A DNA stretch of 51,824 nucleotides from Spirosoma fluviale (GCA_945901615.1 CAMDLI010000007.1:1-51824), one strand, 5' to 3'. Shown: positions 33,539-41,567, numbered from the stretch's first letter. Numbers and translations: made by a program. The notes: generated by a model from the letters alone, not told the origin.

Positions 33539-34639
33539 TTAAGCCTTGACAGGCTGCATTTCTACATTACCAAGGTGGTAAAGCATTTTAGCATGGGCCT
33601 TCAAAGCATCAAAAAATGTCTTTTTTGTATAATAAGGAATATTGTATTCTGCCGCAGTAGCCTTTACAATTGGGGCAATGTGGCGATAATGTACATGGCA
33701 AATGTCTGGGAACAAATGGTGTTCAACTTGATAATTTAAACCACCAATTGCCCAAGAAAATAAGTGATTTTTTTCAGAGTAATTTGATGTAGTAGCTAAT
33801 TGGTGCAGCATGCGCTCTCCCTCAACGATACCAAACTCGTTGGCTTGTGGAAAGGATACTTCTGGCATGATGTGGGCTGTTTGGAAAACTAAAGAAATGC
33901 TAAGACCTGTCACAAAGTGGAGCGCAAGGAACGCAAGTATGATTTCACCAACTCCAAAAGGAGAGAAGGCAATCGGTAGTCCAAGGATAATGAAATAGTA
34001 AACCAATTTCCAAGCAATGATTTTCAACACCGTATTTCGGTATACGTTTTCACCTTTGAACATGCCCATCTTGTAATAGCGGTCAAAGCGGATAAAGTCT
34101 TTAGATGTTACCCAAGAAACCGTTGACAAACCGTAAAAGATCCAAGTATACCAATGCTGAAAGGCATGCATCTTGTTCTTAGGGGCATGAGGAGAAAATC
34201 GAAGGAAAAATGGTGCATTGATGTCATCGTCACCTTCAGGGATGTTGGTGTAGGAATGGTGAAGTACGTTATGTTGAACTCTCCAAACCGTCGCATTGGC
34301 GCCAACTAAATTGAGTGTGTAGCCAAGCAACTTGTTGATTTTAGGGTTCTGCGAATAGGTGCCATGGATGGCATCGTGCATAATTCCCATCCCTATGCCG
34401 GCCATTCCCAATCCACTTGCAACATAGCAAGCAAACAATTGCCAAGTCTGAACCACTGCTCCCGTAGTTACGAGGACAATCGGCACAAAATACAAGCACA
34501 ACATGACAAAGGTCTTGAAGATCATTTCCTTGTTCGCAAACTTAGTTTGTTGCGTAGAAGTGAAATAAGCGTTGACTCTGCTTCTTAAGGTTATGGAAAA
34601 TTCAGACAGAGCTGAATCAGAAAATCGAATGGTCTTAAT
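33539..34639 (-). CDS. Fatty acid desaturase (acyl-CoA desaturase family), probable ATT start
   Basis: A membrane di-iron desaturase of about 366 residues that puts double bonds in acyl chains and keeps membranes fluid. Histidine boxes are HDAIHG (about 88-93), HNVLHH (about 123-128) and QVEHHLFP. The first ATG in frame is at 34525, but the frame remains open upstream with family-like sequence: KTIRFSD, then SEFSITLRSRVNAYF and TKFANKEMIFKTF. Between the TAG stop and 34525 there is no ATG, GTG or TTG codon. ATT at 34637-34639 (or 34640-34642) gives the usual length and the KTIRF start. Other options are ATA, CTG or a recent mutation of ATG. First gene of the cold operon. Confidence 0.88.
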   Translation of the reverse strand: MKTIRFSDSALSEFSITLRSRVNAYFTSTQQTKFANKEMIFKTFVMLCLYFVPIVLVTTGAVVQTWQLFACYVASGLGMAGIGMGIMHDAIHGTYSQNPKINKLLGYTLNLVGANATVWRVQHNVLHHSYTNIPEGDDDINAPFFLRFSPHAPKNKMHAFQHWYTWIFYGLSTVSWVTSKDFIRFDRYYKMGMFKGENVYRNTVLKIIAWKLVYYFIILGLPIAFSPFGVGEIILAFLALHFVTGLSISLVFQTAHIMPEVSFPQANEFGIVEGERMLHQLATTSNYSEKNHLFSWAIGGLNYQVEHHLFPDICHVHYRHIAPIVKATAAEYNIPYYTKKTFFDALKAHAKMLYHLGNVEMQPVKA

Positions 34640-35040
34640 AATGAGGTAGTTTGGGTGAAACTAGTAAATCTTGGTTCTCTAAAGGATGTTAACTGCAGGT
34701 TTTAACTCAAAAAGCAAAGCTTCTATTGAATTAAAAAAGTAGAAGATGAAGAAGTAAAACCTGTGTTGGAGAACTCTTGATTTGCTACTTGTGGCAGGTG
34801 AACCGCCGATGCTAAACTTGATAACAAGTATCGAAGACATTTCCTCGACACACAAGAGTAGGTAGAGAAAACGAGAATTCCTAATTTATTGGAATAAAAG
34901 GAAGCCTAGAGGGCTGTTTCCCAGCACATTTTCATTGGTTCAGTCCTTTGTTAGGTTATCCCCATCATGCATCTTTTCAAGACAGGTAGCAAACCAGCAT
35001 CGGGAAAAATAGAAGGTCCGTTAATCAAATGACCAACGCC
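34640..35040 (-). other. Gene-free stretch upstream of the desaturase operon
   Basis: About 400 bases without a convincing gene. On the minus strand it precedes the desaturase; on the other side it follows the cytochrome stop. Small helices are possible, e.g. ACTTG-ATAA-CAAGT (34815-34829 region) enclosed by CGAT/ATCG, and GGAAGCC/GGCTgTTTCC near 34900-34921. It may hold a long leader with RNA structure for the cold operon and a weak terminator for the cytochrome; no exact TAnnTTTG box was found. Confidence 0.4.
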
Positions 35041-36093
35041 TCACTTAGAATTAGATTTTGCAGCTTTTATGGGTTTGAAGGGACCAAACTTATGTTGCTC
35101 CTCTGAAAATCCGTCAGTAAAAGGCCCGAAGGGATGGTCCATGGGCTTCTTTGAAATATCTGGCCAATCTTGTGAAAGGTCTTTCGTGGGTCGCTCCATG
35201 CTGTTGACATAGGCGGCAAGATCCCAGGATTCCTCATCGCTCAAGATAGGCTGCTCGAATGTCGCGCCCAAGGGCATGTTTGCTTTTACATAGCCTGCAA
35301 ACCGGGAGAGGCGATAAAGCCCTGCTCCATGATTGTAACTCGCTTCTCCCCAAAGTGGCGGATACACATAGCCGGTACCATCCGGTTTGGCCTGCCCTTT
35401 TCCATCAGTCTGGTGGCAACTAGCGCATTGCTTCTCGTACACCAACTTGCCTTTTGCAGGATCTGAGGCACGATCCAATAGTGGCACTTCATAGAGGCCC
35501 GATCCTATTGGTACTTCTCCCTTAGGAACCTCCTTACCCACCCAGTTGATGTAGGCAACCATCGCCTTCATCTCTTTGGAATCTCTCGCCAATGGCTTGC
35601 CGTTGAGACTTCGTTCAAAACAATCGTTGATCCGCTTCTGAATGTCTTCTTCGGTTCCAGACCTCGCTCTGAATTTTGGATAGGTAGCAGCTACGGCACT
35701 GTAATTGTTCCCAAAAGGAGCCGTTCCTGCTTGCAAATGGCAATTTTGGCAGTTCATTCCATTTGAAATGGCTTTTACCTTGCCCTTTGGACCAAGGTAT
35801 TCTGCAGTATTTACTACCAATTCCTTCCCATAGTTCAGCTCTTCCGCATTGGGTTCCTGATCCATAACTGACCAATCAGCTGCTTTCCAAACGGAGGTTG
35901 GATCAACCAATGACTTCACCACAGGGATTTCAACGGCCTCCACAGGTATATCCTGAGGTCCTTCTGCAAGACTTGGCAACTGTACCCCAGATAAAGATAA
36001 AAAAAGCACAAAACCTAGCCCCAACACTAAAGCCATAGAAAGTCCGAGCAGGGCTACAACTAGGGATATAAGCTTAATAAATGGCTGCCTCAT
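35041..36093 (-). CDS. TsdA-like di-haem cytochrome c (possible thiosulfate dehydrogenase)
   Basis: A 350-residue exported protein with an N-terminal membrane anchor (about residues 8-36). It has two c-type haem motifs, CQNCH (Cys115, Cys118, His119) and CASCH (Cys223, Cys226, His227). Between and after them are the TsdA-family blocks YPKFRARSGTEEDIQKRIND, SLNGKPLAR, YVYPPLWGEASYNHGAG and VKANMPLGATFEQPILSDEESWDLAAYVNSMERP in part. TsdA joins two thiosulfates to tetrathionate. Sulfur genes 2.4 kb downstream (YeeE pair, persulfide dioxygenase) support a sulfur role, but the substrate is not proven. Confidence 0.8.
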   Translation of the reverse strand: MRQPFIKLISLVVALLGLSMALVLGLGFVLFLSLSGVQLPSLAEGPQDIPVEAVEIPVVKSLVDPTSVWKAADWSVMDQEPNAEELNYGKELVVNTAEYLGPKGKVKAISNGMNCQNCHLQAGTAPFGNNYSAVAATYPKFRARSGTEEDIQKRINDCFERSLNGKPLARDSKEMKAMVAYINWVGKEVPKGEVPIGSGLYEVPLLDRASDPAKGKLVYEKQCASCHQTDGKGQAKPDGTGYVYPPLWGEASYNHGAGLYRLSRFAGYVKANMPLGATFEQPILSDEESWDLAAYVNSMERPTKDLSQDWPDISKKPMDHPFGPFTDGFSEEQHKFGPFKPIKAAKSNSK

Positions 36094-36150
36094 CTAAATT
36101 AGATTCTTCTAGTAAAATACAAAGTTGCGCTCTCCGGACCTTCCTTTCTT

Positions 36151-36164
36151 GTGACTCCAATCAC
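36151..36164 (-). promoter_or_regulatory. Possible Crp/Fnr-type site upstream of the cytochrome gene
   Basis: GTGA-N6-TCAC, preceded by TT and followed by TCAA, resembles the TGTGA-N6-TCACA site bound by Crp/Fnr-family regulators. It lies 58 nt upstream of the cytochrome ATG. The match is imperfect at the outer positions and chance occurrence is possible. Confidence 0.3.
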
Positions 36165-36327
36165 TCAATCTTCCACAAATTAAAAAAAGTAGGTGAAAAT
36201 CCGTTGGAATCGAGATAGAACCTGAAAACTTTGGTTCAGCTTGCGCACAGCTAATTACCCAAACAGCGCAGCAAGTTAGATTACATGCCTGCCCGGTTAA
36301 ACCCTGAACCACAGCAATTAAATTGCA

Positions 36328-37050
36328 TCATGCGGATGAAATCTGCGCTTCAAAAACCAGTTTGCCCTGAACTCGCCCTTGTAAAAAAGGAGATGATTTA
36401 TCCCCTAGAACGGTTAAACTCACCTCATCCCCTCCCTTGCATTCTGCCAAGTAGTTTATCGCAAGTTGAGAAGGAAACATTCCCTGTACAGCCACCCTAT
36501 TTTCTACCCAACGGATGTAGCTCGTATGGTTGACATGATTGTAAAGGTCCAAATCCGAATGCTGCACCTGTATCATGCTCGTATCCTGTATTGGACCTGA
36601 AGGCTCCAATTTGATTGGTTGCCAGCTTGGAGCATCCTGGGGATTGAAAAGGGCGCTGGGCAATACAGATTCGGGCTTAAGGATCCTCTTTTTCTCAATA
36701 TGCACCAATAACCAGGAAGACATTGCACGAGCCACCACTTCTTCCTGCTCATTCCAAACCATAAACTCTCGAAAAGCAAACGCACCAGCCTGTCCTCTGC
36801 CTCCAGTGAATAGTCGAAGGCGATCTCCCCAACGTGGAAATTGGTTAACCTTTATTTCGATTCTTGAAAGCGCCCACATCAATTGTTGCTCCAATAAAGA
36901 CCTTCCAAAACCTTCAGAATCAGCATGCTTCCAAGCAATTTCTTGAAATAAATCTGCCAAACAGGAGAGGCGCATGTCTCCATGTGGATGCACTTGATAG
37001 GCTCCTACTTCGAATACCTTTTCAAACTGAAAGTTCTCAGGTAAGCTCAT
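36328..37050 (-). CDS. Acyl-ACP thioesterase
   Basis: A 240-residue double hot-dog acyl-ACP thioesterase (PF01643) that releases free fatty acids from ACP. Diagnostic blocks are FEVGAYQVHPHGDMRLSCLADLFQEIAW in part, WALSRIEIKVNQFPRWGD, FREFMVW, and the second hot-dog HSDLDLYNHVNHTSYIRWVEN, whose Asn/His pair is catalytic in this family. Its ATG overlaps the TGA stop of the upstream MFS gene by 4 nt (ATGA), so both are translated together. It precedes the cytochrome gene on the same strand by 234 nt. Confidence 0.92.
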   Translation of the reverse strand: MSLPENFQFEKVFEVGAYQVHPHGDMRLSCLADLFQEIAWKHADSEGFGRSLLEQQLMWALSRIEIKVNQFPRWGDRLRLFTGGRGQAGAFAFREFMVWNEQEEVVARAMSSWLLVHIEKKRILKPESVLPSALFNPQDAPSWQPIKLEPSGPIQDTSMIQVQHSDLDLYNHVNHTSYIRWVENRVAVQGMFPSQLAINYLAECKGGDEVSLTVLGDKSSPFLQGRVQGKLVFEAQISSA

Positions 37051-38213
37051 GCTCCTGCTACGTTTTCTTGCGCATGTAAGATATTTTTGCTAAAACTAGT
37101 GAGCAATAGAATACCCAATCCGTTAATTCCAATTAGTGCGAAAGAAACTTTTAAATCAAAAAGTTCGGCCACAAAACCAATGAGCGGCGGGCCTACCAAA
37201 AATCCAAAGAAGGAAATCGTGGACACCAGGGCTAGGGCTACACTAGGTGAATACAGTTTGGATCGGCCTGCAATACCGTAGGAAACGGGAACAATGGAGG
37301 CAACACCTGCACCTACCATCAAAAATCCGATAGCCGCAGTGAACAGATTGGGAAAGCCCACCGACAGCAGTAGACCAAAGAATATGAGCAGCCCACTGAC
37401 TTGAAGTACGGGCACCTTGCCAAAACGATTGGTTGCCTTGTCAGTCACGAATCTTCCTAAGGCCATAGCACCCATAAAGCATACGTAGCCCAATGACACG
37501 TATTGGGGTTCCGCTTCAACGATTTTTTTAAAATAAACACCCGACCAATCAAACATGCAGCCTTCTGCCATCATGCCCAAAAAGGAGATCAAGCCTACAC
37601 GCAGAAGCAGCGCATCTGGCTTTCGCAATACGAGTCCTCCCTCCTCACCTGGGGCAGGCTTGTCGTTGATGACAAATTTTTGTGACAACAAAATCATTGC
37701 TGCAGAAAGCAAAGCTACAACAAGGTAGTGCGCAGCGGGAGAAAAGTTAAGGAAAATCATGCCTGCACCTACCCCTGCACCGGTAAATCCAGCCATGCTC
37801 CAGATGCCGTGGAAGGAGGCGAGAATGCTTTTCCCAAACTGATTTTCCAAGCCAAGGGCTTGGGTATTCAATGAAATGTTCATGATGTTGCCCAGTACGC
37901 CAAATCCCATCAATACTGGTGCTATTGTCCAAATACTTGGGGCCAAACCGATCAAGGGGAGCGTGAATGCGTAGGCAAAACTACAAATCAAGATCACGCT
38001 GCGACTACCGTAGCGATGTACCGACCAACCTGCGATGGGTAACCCAAGCATGGAACCTATGGGCAAACAGAGCAAAAGCGTGCCAAGCTGCCCTTCAGAG
38101 AGTTGGAACTTACTTTGAATGTCCGGGATGCGTGCAGCCCAGCTGGCAAAGCATATTCCCATAAAGAAAAAAAGTGCTCCTAGAGCAACCCTGCGTTGGG
38201 AAAGGTAATTCAT
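37047..38213 (-). CDS. MFS transporter (YbjJ-like)
   Basis: A 388-residue major facilitator protein with about 12 membrane helices. It starts with the RRVALGALFFFMGICFASWAARIPDIQ-type helix typical of YbjJ-like carriers, contains HRYGSRSV (loop 2-3 signature) and DKATNRFGKVP (the equivalent repeat in the second half). Substrate unknown. It is translationally coupled to an acyl-ACP thioesterase by an ATGA overlap, which hints at export of a fatty acid or derived compound (inference). A TACCTTTG promoter box precedes it. Confidence 0.92.
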   Translation of the reverse strand: MNYLSQRRVALGALFFFMGICFASWAARIPDIQSKFQLSEGQLGTLLLCLPIGSMLGLPIAGWSVHRYGSRSVILICSFAYAFTLPLIGLAPSIWTIAPVLMGFGVLGNIMNISLNTQALGLENQFGKSILASFHGIWSMAGFTGAGVGAGMIFLNFSPAAHYLVVALLSAAMILLSQKFVINDKPAPGEEGGLVLRKPDALLLRVGLISFLGMMAEGCMFDWSGVYFKKIVEAEPQYVSLGYVCFMGAMALGRFVTDKATNRFGKVPVLQVSGLLIFFGLLLSVGFPNLFTAAIGFLMVGAGVASIVPVSYGIAGRSKLYSPSVALALVSTISFFGFLVGPPLIGFVAELFDLKVSFALIGINGLGILLLTSFSKNILHAQENVAGA

Positions 38214-38238
38214 GAGTGAAGGTGACTACAAAACAGGT

Positions 38239-38246
38239 CAAAGGTA
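38239..38246 (-). promoter_or_regulatory. -7 promoter box of the MFS-thioesterase operon (TACCTTTG)
   Basis: On the minus strand TACCTTTG, an exact TAnnTTTG match, is 25 nt before the MFS ATG. Confidence 0.5.
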
Positions 38247-38334
38247 AGCAGAAAGCAAAGGAAAGCGATACCAATTCCATAGACAGCACAAACTATTCTT
38301 GGGATCTAGGAGTTAACGTAGAAATTTAAAGCCC

Positions 38335-38415
38335 ATGGAATTTGTCATTGTAGGTAGCATCCTCCTCACCATCATTATTTTTATCCGGTTTATCTTCAAA
38401 AAGGTCTTTAACTAA
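38335..38415 (+). CDS. Possible 26-residue single-helix membrane peptide
   Basis: ATG 38335 to TAA 38415 encodes a 26-residue peptide starting MEFVIVGSILLTIIIF and ending FKKVFN: one hydrophobic helix with a basic C-terminus. It sits alone on the plus strand in the gap between the MFS gene and the sulfur operon, directly before a hairpin. No SD or clear promoter supports it, and chance is possible. Function unknown. Confidence 0.35.
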   Translation: MEFVIVGSILLTIIIFIRFIFKKVFN

Positions 38416-38448
38416 AAAGTGCCGCCCATTAGTCAAAGCGACACTTTT
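38415..38448 (-). terminator. Hairpin after the sulfur operon
   Basis: A 7-bp stem AAAAGTG (38415-38421) with CACTTTT (38442-38448), one mismatch, then CGC/GCG. It lies 33 nt after the last YeeE stop on the minus strand. The T-rich part is mostly within the stem, so it is weaker than the other terminators. Confidence 0.55.
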
Positions 38449-38481
38449 GAAAAAGAATTTATTTTTTAATCGAGAATCGAA

Positions 38482-38976
38482 TCAATTGGGGAAATATTTT
38501 TCAAACTTGCCATATACCCAGGTTCCCGCCAAGGCTGCCACCAAGGTTACCAAGACAACGGTGTATCCACTTCCAATCTGTGCAAACAAAGGTCCTGGGC
38601 ATGCACCTGTAATGGCCCAGCCCAGCCCAAAAATAAAGCCCCCAATCACTTGGCCTTTTTTAAATTCTTTGGTGGGAATGACGATTGCTTCTCCCTGAAT
38701 GGATTTGATGTTTAAACGCTTGATCAACTGAATCGAAATAATACCTGTCACGATCGCGGATCCAATGACTCCGAACATGTGAAAGGACTGGAGACGAAAC
38801 ATCTCCTGGATTCGGAACCAGGATATAATTTCTGCTTTCACAAAAACAATTCCGAAGACAGTCCCAATGAGTACATACTTCAATAAGGCCAGGCCTTTGT
38901 CTTTGGTTTGACTGGAGTTAGGTGCTACGCAGTTTGGATCAGCGATTGAACCTATTTTATCTGTAGTGTTTGACAT
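38482..38976 (-). CDS. YeeE/YedE-type sulfur transport protein, C-terminal half type (DUF6691)
   Basis: A 164-residue membrane protein with about four helices. The key block is GWAITGACPGPLFAQIGSG, containing the Cys of the sulfur path in the YeeE/YedE (TsuA) family; LRLQSFHMFGVIGSA is also family-typical. Together with the preceding gene (193 residues, 12-nt gap) it makes up a split YeeE-like transporter of thiosulfate or another sulfane-sulfur species. Last gene of a minus-strand operon with an MBL-rhodanese protein. Confidence 0.9.
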   Translation of the reverse strand: MSNTTDKIGSIADPNCVAPNSSQTKDKGLALLKYVLIGTVFGIVFVKAEIISWFRIQEMFRLQSFHMFGVIGSAIVTGIISIQLIKRLNIKSIQGEAIVIPTKEFKKGQVIGGFIFGLGWAITGACPGPLFAQIGSGYTVVLVTLVAALAGTWVYGKFEKYFPN

Positions 38977-38988
38977 AAGTTCTGGTGA

Positions 38989-39570
38989 TTAAAATCCAAC
39001 TAATTTCATAAGTGGCGCTAACAATACGTGAGTCATGAAAAACCCACCGACCATAAAGAAAATCGTAGCTACCAAGGAAGGCCACTGCAAGGAACTAATC
39101 CCCATAATCGCATGGCCTGAAGTACAGCCTCCTGCATAGCGCGTTCCAAATCCTACTAGAAAGCCACCAATCACAAAGAATAAAATTCCCTTTCCGGTAA
39201 AGGCCGTATCCCAGTTGAAAATTTCTAGTGGCATTAAGTCCGAAAAATTGGTGAGGCCCAAGGCTTTCAAATCTGCTTGGGTAGCTTCTGAAATGACAAT
39301 CGTGTCTGGATTGGCAAGGAAATTCATCGCAATAAAGCCACCAATTGCCGTTCCTAGGACAAATAGAAGATTCCAGATCTCCTTCTTCCAGTCGTAGGTG
39401 AAAAAAGGTATTCCAGCTGGAACACAAGCTGCGCAAATGTGACGCAAGGAAGAAGAGATCCCAAAGGCCTTATTCCCAAGGATAAGAAGCGCAGGTACAG
39501 TGAGTCCAATCATGGGCCCCGCCACATACCATGGCCAGGGCTGAGAAATCCATTCAATAAATTGATTCAT
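38989..39570 (-). CDS. YeeE/YedE-type sulfur transport protein, N-terminal half type
   Basis: A 193-residue membrane protein with about five helices. [16 protein letters not shown] is the YeeE/YedE signature with the substrate-handling Cys. [10 protein letters not shown] adds two further Cys near the membrane. In full-length YeeE proteins the GGCTSGH and GACPGP blocks are in one chain; here they are on adjacent genes 12 nt apart, which is common in Bacteroidota. Likely moves thiosulfate or persulfide sulfur across the inner membrane. Confidence 0.92.
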   Translation of the reverse strand: MNQFIEWISQPWPWYVAGPMIGLTVPALLILGNKAFGISSSLRHICAACVPAGIPFFTYDWKKEIWNLLFVLGTAIGGFIAMNFLANPDTIVISEATQADLKALGLTNFSDLMPLEIFNWDTAFTGKGILFFVIGGFLVGFGTRYAGGCTSGHAIMGISSLQWPSLVATIFFMVGGFFMTHVLLAPLMKLVGF

Positions 39571-39681
39571 AGGTGCTTAATAGGTTTACTCGTTCTATTT
39601 TACTGTAAAATAATCAGGATTTATCTTTGGATTGATATCCAGAGTAGAAATGTCTCCTTTGCTAGATTAGATTGTTTTCCC

Positions 39682-41103
39682 TTACAGCAAGGTGCTAGGA
39701 CAAACATAAGCCGAAACCTCAATTTTGCCTAATTCCTTGATTGACTTAAACCCACCTGCGACATCGATTAGGTTATCATAGCCTCTAGCTCTTAGAATAG
39801 AGCTAAAAATCATGGAACGATATCCCCCAGCACAATGAACATAATAGGTTTTGTTTTTATCCACCTTCAGCATGCTGTCGTTGATGTAGTCTAGAGGAGC
39901 ATTTTCTGCCTCAATCACATGTTCTGAAAGATATTCTGAATTCTTCCGAACATCCAAGATATTGATGTTCGGATCTCCTGCTTTGATCTTTGCAAATTCG
40001 TCCACAGTGATCGAAGTGATTGAATCCACTTCTCTGCTGTCATTTTTCCAAGCAGCAATTCCACCCGACAGGTATCCAATGGAATAATCGTAGCCCACTC
40101 TCGCCAATCTGGTGATTACCTCTTCTTCTCTACCTACCTCAGCAACCACCAAAATCTCTTGCTTCAAATCAGGAATCATCGCTCCTACCCAAACTGCAAA
40201 GCTTCCATCGATGCCAATGTTAATAGAGTTCGGGACAAATCCTTTTGCAAATATTTGTGCATCACGCGTATCCAAGATCAAGGCGGAAGTTTCATTGGCA
40301 GCAGCCTCAAATTCAGCCGGACACAAAGGTTTCACTCCTCTTTCCAAAACTTCGTCAATGCTATCGTAGCCTTCGATATTCATCATCACATTTTGTGGGA
40401 AATAAGCTGGAGGAGGTGTTAAACCTGTCAACACTTCCTTAATGAACGCCTCCTTGGTCATTTCCTGAAGTGCATAGTTGACCTTCTTTTGATTTCCTAA
40501 GGTATCGGAGGTTTCCTTACTCATATTTTTGCCACAGGCAGAGCCAGCACCATGTGCCGGATATACGATCAAGTCATCTGAAAGCGGCATCAGCTTGTTT
40601 CTCAAAGAATCGTACAGATAGCCTGCTAACTTTTCTTGATTGAGGTCTTTTACTACCTTTTGCGCCAAGTCAGGACGCCCTACATCGCCAATAAATAGGG
40701 TGTCTCCCGTAAAAATTGCTTCTTCTTTTCCCTCTTCATTGGTCAATAGGTAACAAACCGATTCCATGGTGTGACCTGGGGTATGGAGTACGCGAATTTT
40801 GGTTTTACCCAAGGTAAATACCTGGTTGTCTTCGGCCACGATGGCATCAAAGCCTAGGGCCATTTCCGTAGGGCCATACACGATTTGAGCACCTGTCTTA
40901 GCGGCTAGGTCCATGTGGCCAGAAACGAAGTCCGCGTGAAAATGCGTTTCAAATACATATTTGATTTTGGCATTTCGTCTTGCTGCCTTTTCAATGTAAG
41001 GCTGAACTTCTCTAAGCGGATCGATAATGGCTACTTCTCCGTTTGATTCTATGTAGTAAGCACCCTGTGCCAAACATCCAGTATAGATTTGTTCGATTTT
41101 CAT
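39682..41103 (-). CDS. Persulfide dioxygenase-like MBL protein fused to two rhodanese domains
   Basis: A 473-residue cytoplasmic fusion. The MBL part (about 1-245) has THFHADFVSGH, HTPGHTMESVCYL and IFTGDTLFIGDVGRPDL, matching ETHE1-type persulfide dioxygenases that oxidise glutathione persulfide to sulfite. Two rhodanese domains follow. The first (about 265-355) has VVAEVGREEE where the loop Cys should be, so it is probably inactive. The second (about 370-460) has HCAGGYRS with the catalytic Cys. It likely handles sulfane sulfur together with the YeeE pair and thioredoxin. Confidence 0.93.
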   Translation of the reverse strand: MKIEQIYTGCLAQGAYYIESNGEVAIIDPLREVQPYIEKAARRNAKIKYVFETHFHADFVSGHMDLAAKTGAQIVYGPTEMALGFDAIVAEDNQVFTLGKTKIRVLHTPGHTMESVCYLLTNEEGKEEAIFTGDTLFIGDVGRPDLAQKVVKDLNQEKLAGYLYDSLRNKLMPLSDDLIVYPAHGAGSACGKNMSKETSDTLGNQKKVNYALQEMTKEAFIKEVLTGLTPPPAYFPQNVMMNIEGYDSIDEVLERGVKPLCPAEFEAAANETSALILDTRDAQIFAKGFVPNSINIGIDGSFAVWVGAMIPDLKQEILVVAEVGREEEVITRLARVGYDYSIGYLSGGIAAWKNDSREVDSITSITVDEFAKIKAGDPNINILDVRKNSEYLSEHVIEAENAPLDYINDSMLKVDKNKTYYVHCAGGYRSMIFSSILRARGYDNLIDVAGGFKSIKELGKIEVSAYVCPSTLL

Positions 41104-41169
41104 ATGATTATGTCTTTTTAGGCCTTCAAAAATTTAGGTAAACTTATGACTTGTGGTTCTTGGGTTAAA

Positions 41170-41181
41170 TGACTTTTGTCA
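41170..41181 (-). promoter_or_regulatory. Palindrome TGAC-N4-GTCA upstream of the MBL-rhodanese gene
   Basis: TGACTTTTGTCA is a perfect 4+4 inverted repeat in the gap between thioredoxin and the MBL gene, 66 nt before the MBL ATG. The half-site spacing resembles Crp/Fnr-family operators. On the minus strand it reads TGTGACAAAAGTCA. A related sequence lies at 41568-41579. Confidence 0.4.
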
Positions 41182-41188
41182 CAGGAGT

Positions 41189-41509
41189 TCAGACTTTAGC
41201 CAATAGGCTATTTTCGATGTGGTGAATAAGCTGATGGGTAGGAACCAGCCCAGACTGCCTCCATAAAATTTTTCCTTTCGTAAAAAGGATCAACGTAGGC
41301 ACTCCCCTCACTTGAAATTTACTTGCAGCAAGCGGGTTGCGGTCTATATCCACCTTTAGAATCTTGACTTTGGTTCCAAGCTGCTTGGAGGTATCCTCTA
41401 AAATAGGCTGCATCATTTTGCATGGACCACACCATTCGGCAAAGAAGTCAACCAATACCGGGGTATCCCCATCGATGAGCTCTTGAAATGTTTTGGACTT
41501 TGGAAGCAT
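41189..41509 (-). CDS. Thioredoxin
   Basis: A 106-residue thioredoxin with DFFAEWCGPCKMM (active-site WCGPC), then VDIDRNPLAASKFQVRGVPTLILF with the cis-Pro. No signal peptide, so cytoplasmic. It is the first gene of the sulfur run, 85 nt upstream of the MBL-rhodanese gene, and could accept or reduce sulfane sulfur from the rhodanese domain (inference). A partial copy of the downstream palindrome lies upstream. Confidence 0.95.
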   Translation of the reverse strand: MLPKSKTFQELIDGDTPVLVDFFAEWCGPCKMMQPILEDTSKQLGTKVKILKVDIDRNPLAASKFQVRGVPTLILFTKGKILWRQSGLVPTHQLIHHIENSLLAKV

Positions 41510-41567
41510 GTTGGTTTAGTTTTCAAATTACCCCACAAATCTACCACCTGCTCTACCCTATTCACGG

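Noticed and set aside
36197-36260. GGTGAAAATCCG-like sequence reminiscent of a cobalamin riboswitch
   Set aside because: The later conserved boxes are absent and there is no downstream plus-strand gene.
36109-36312. A 67-codon minus-strand frame between the thioesterase and cytochrome genes
   Set aside because: Composition is unlike the neighbouring proteins, no domain or conserved start is seen, and it lies in the intergenic control region.
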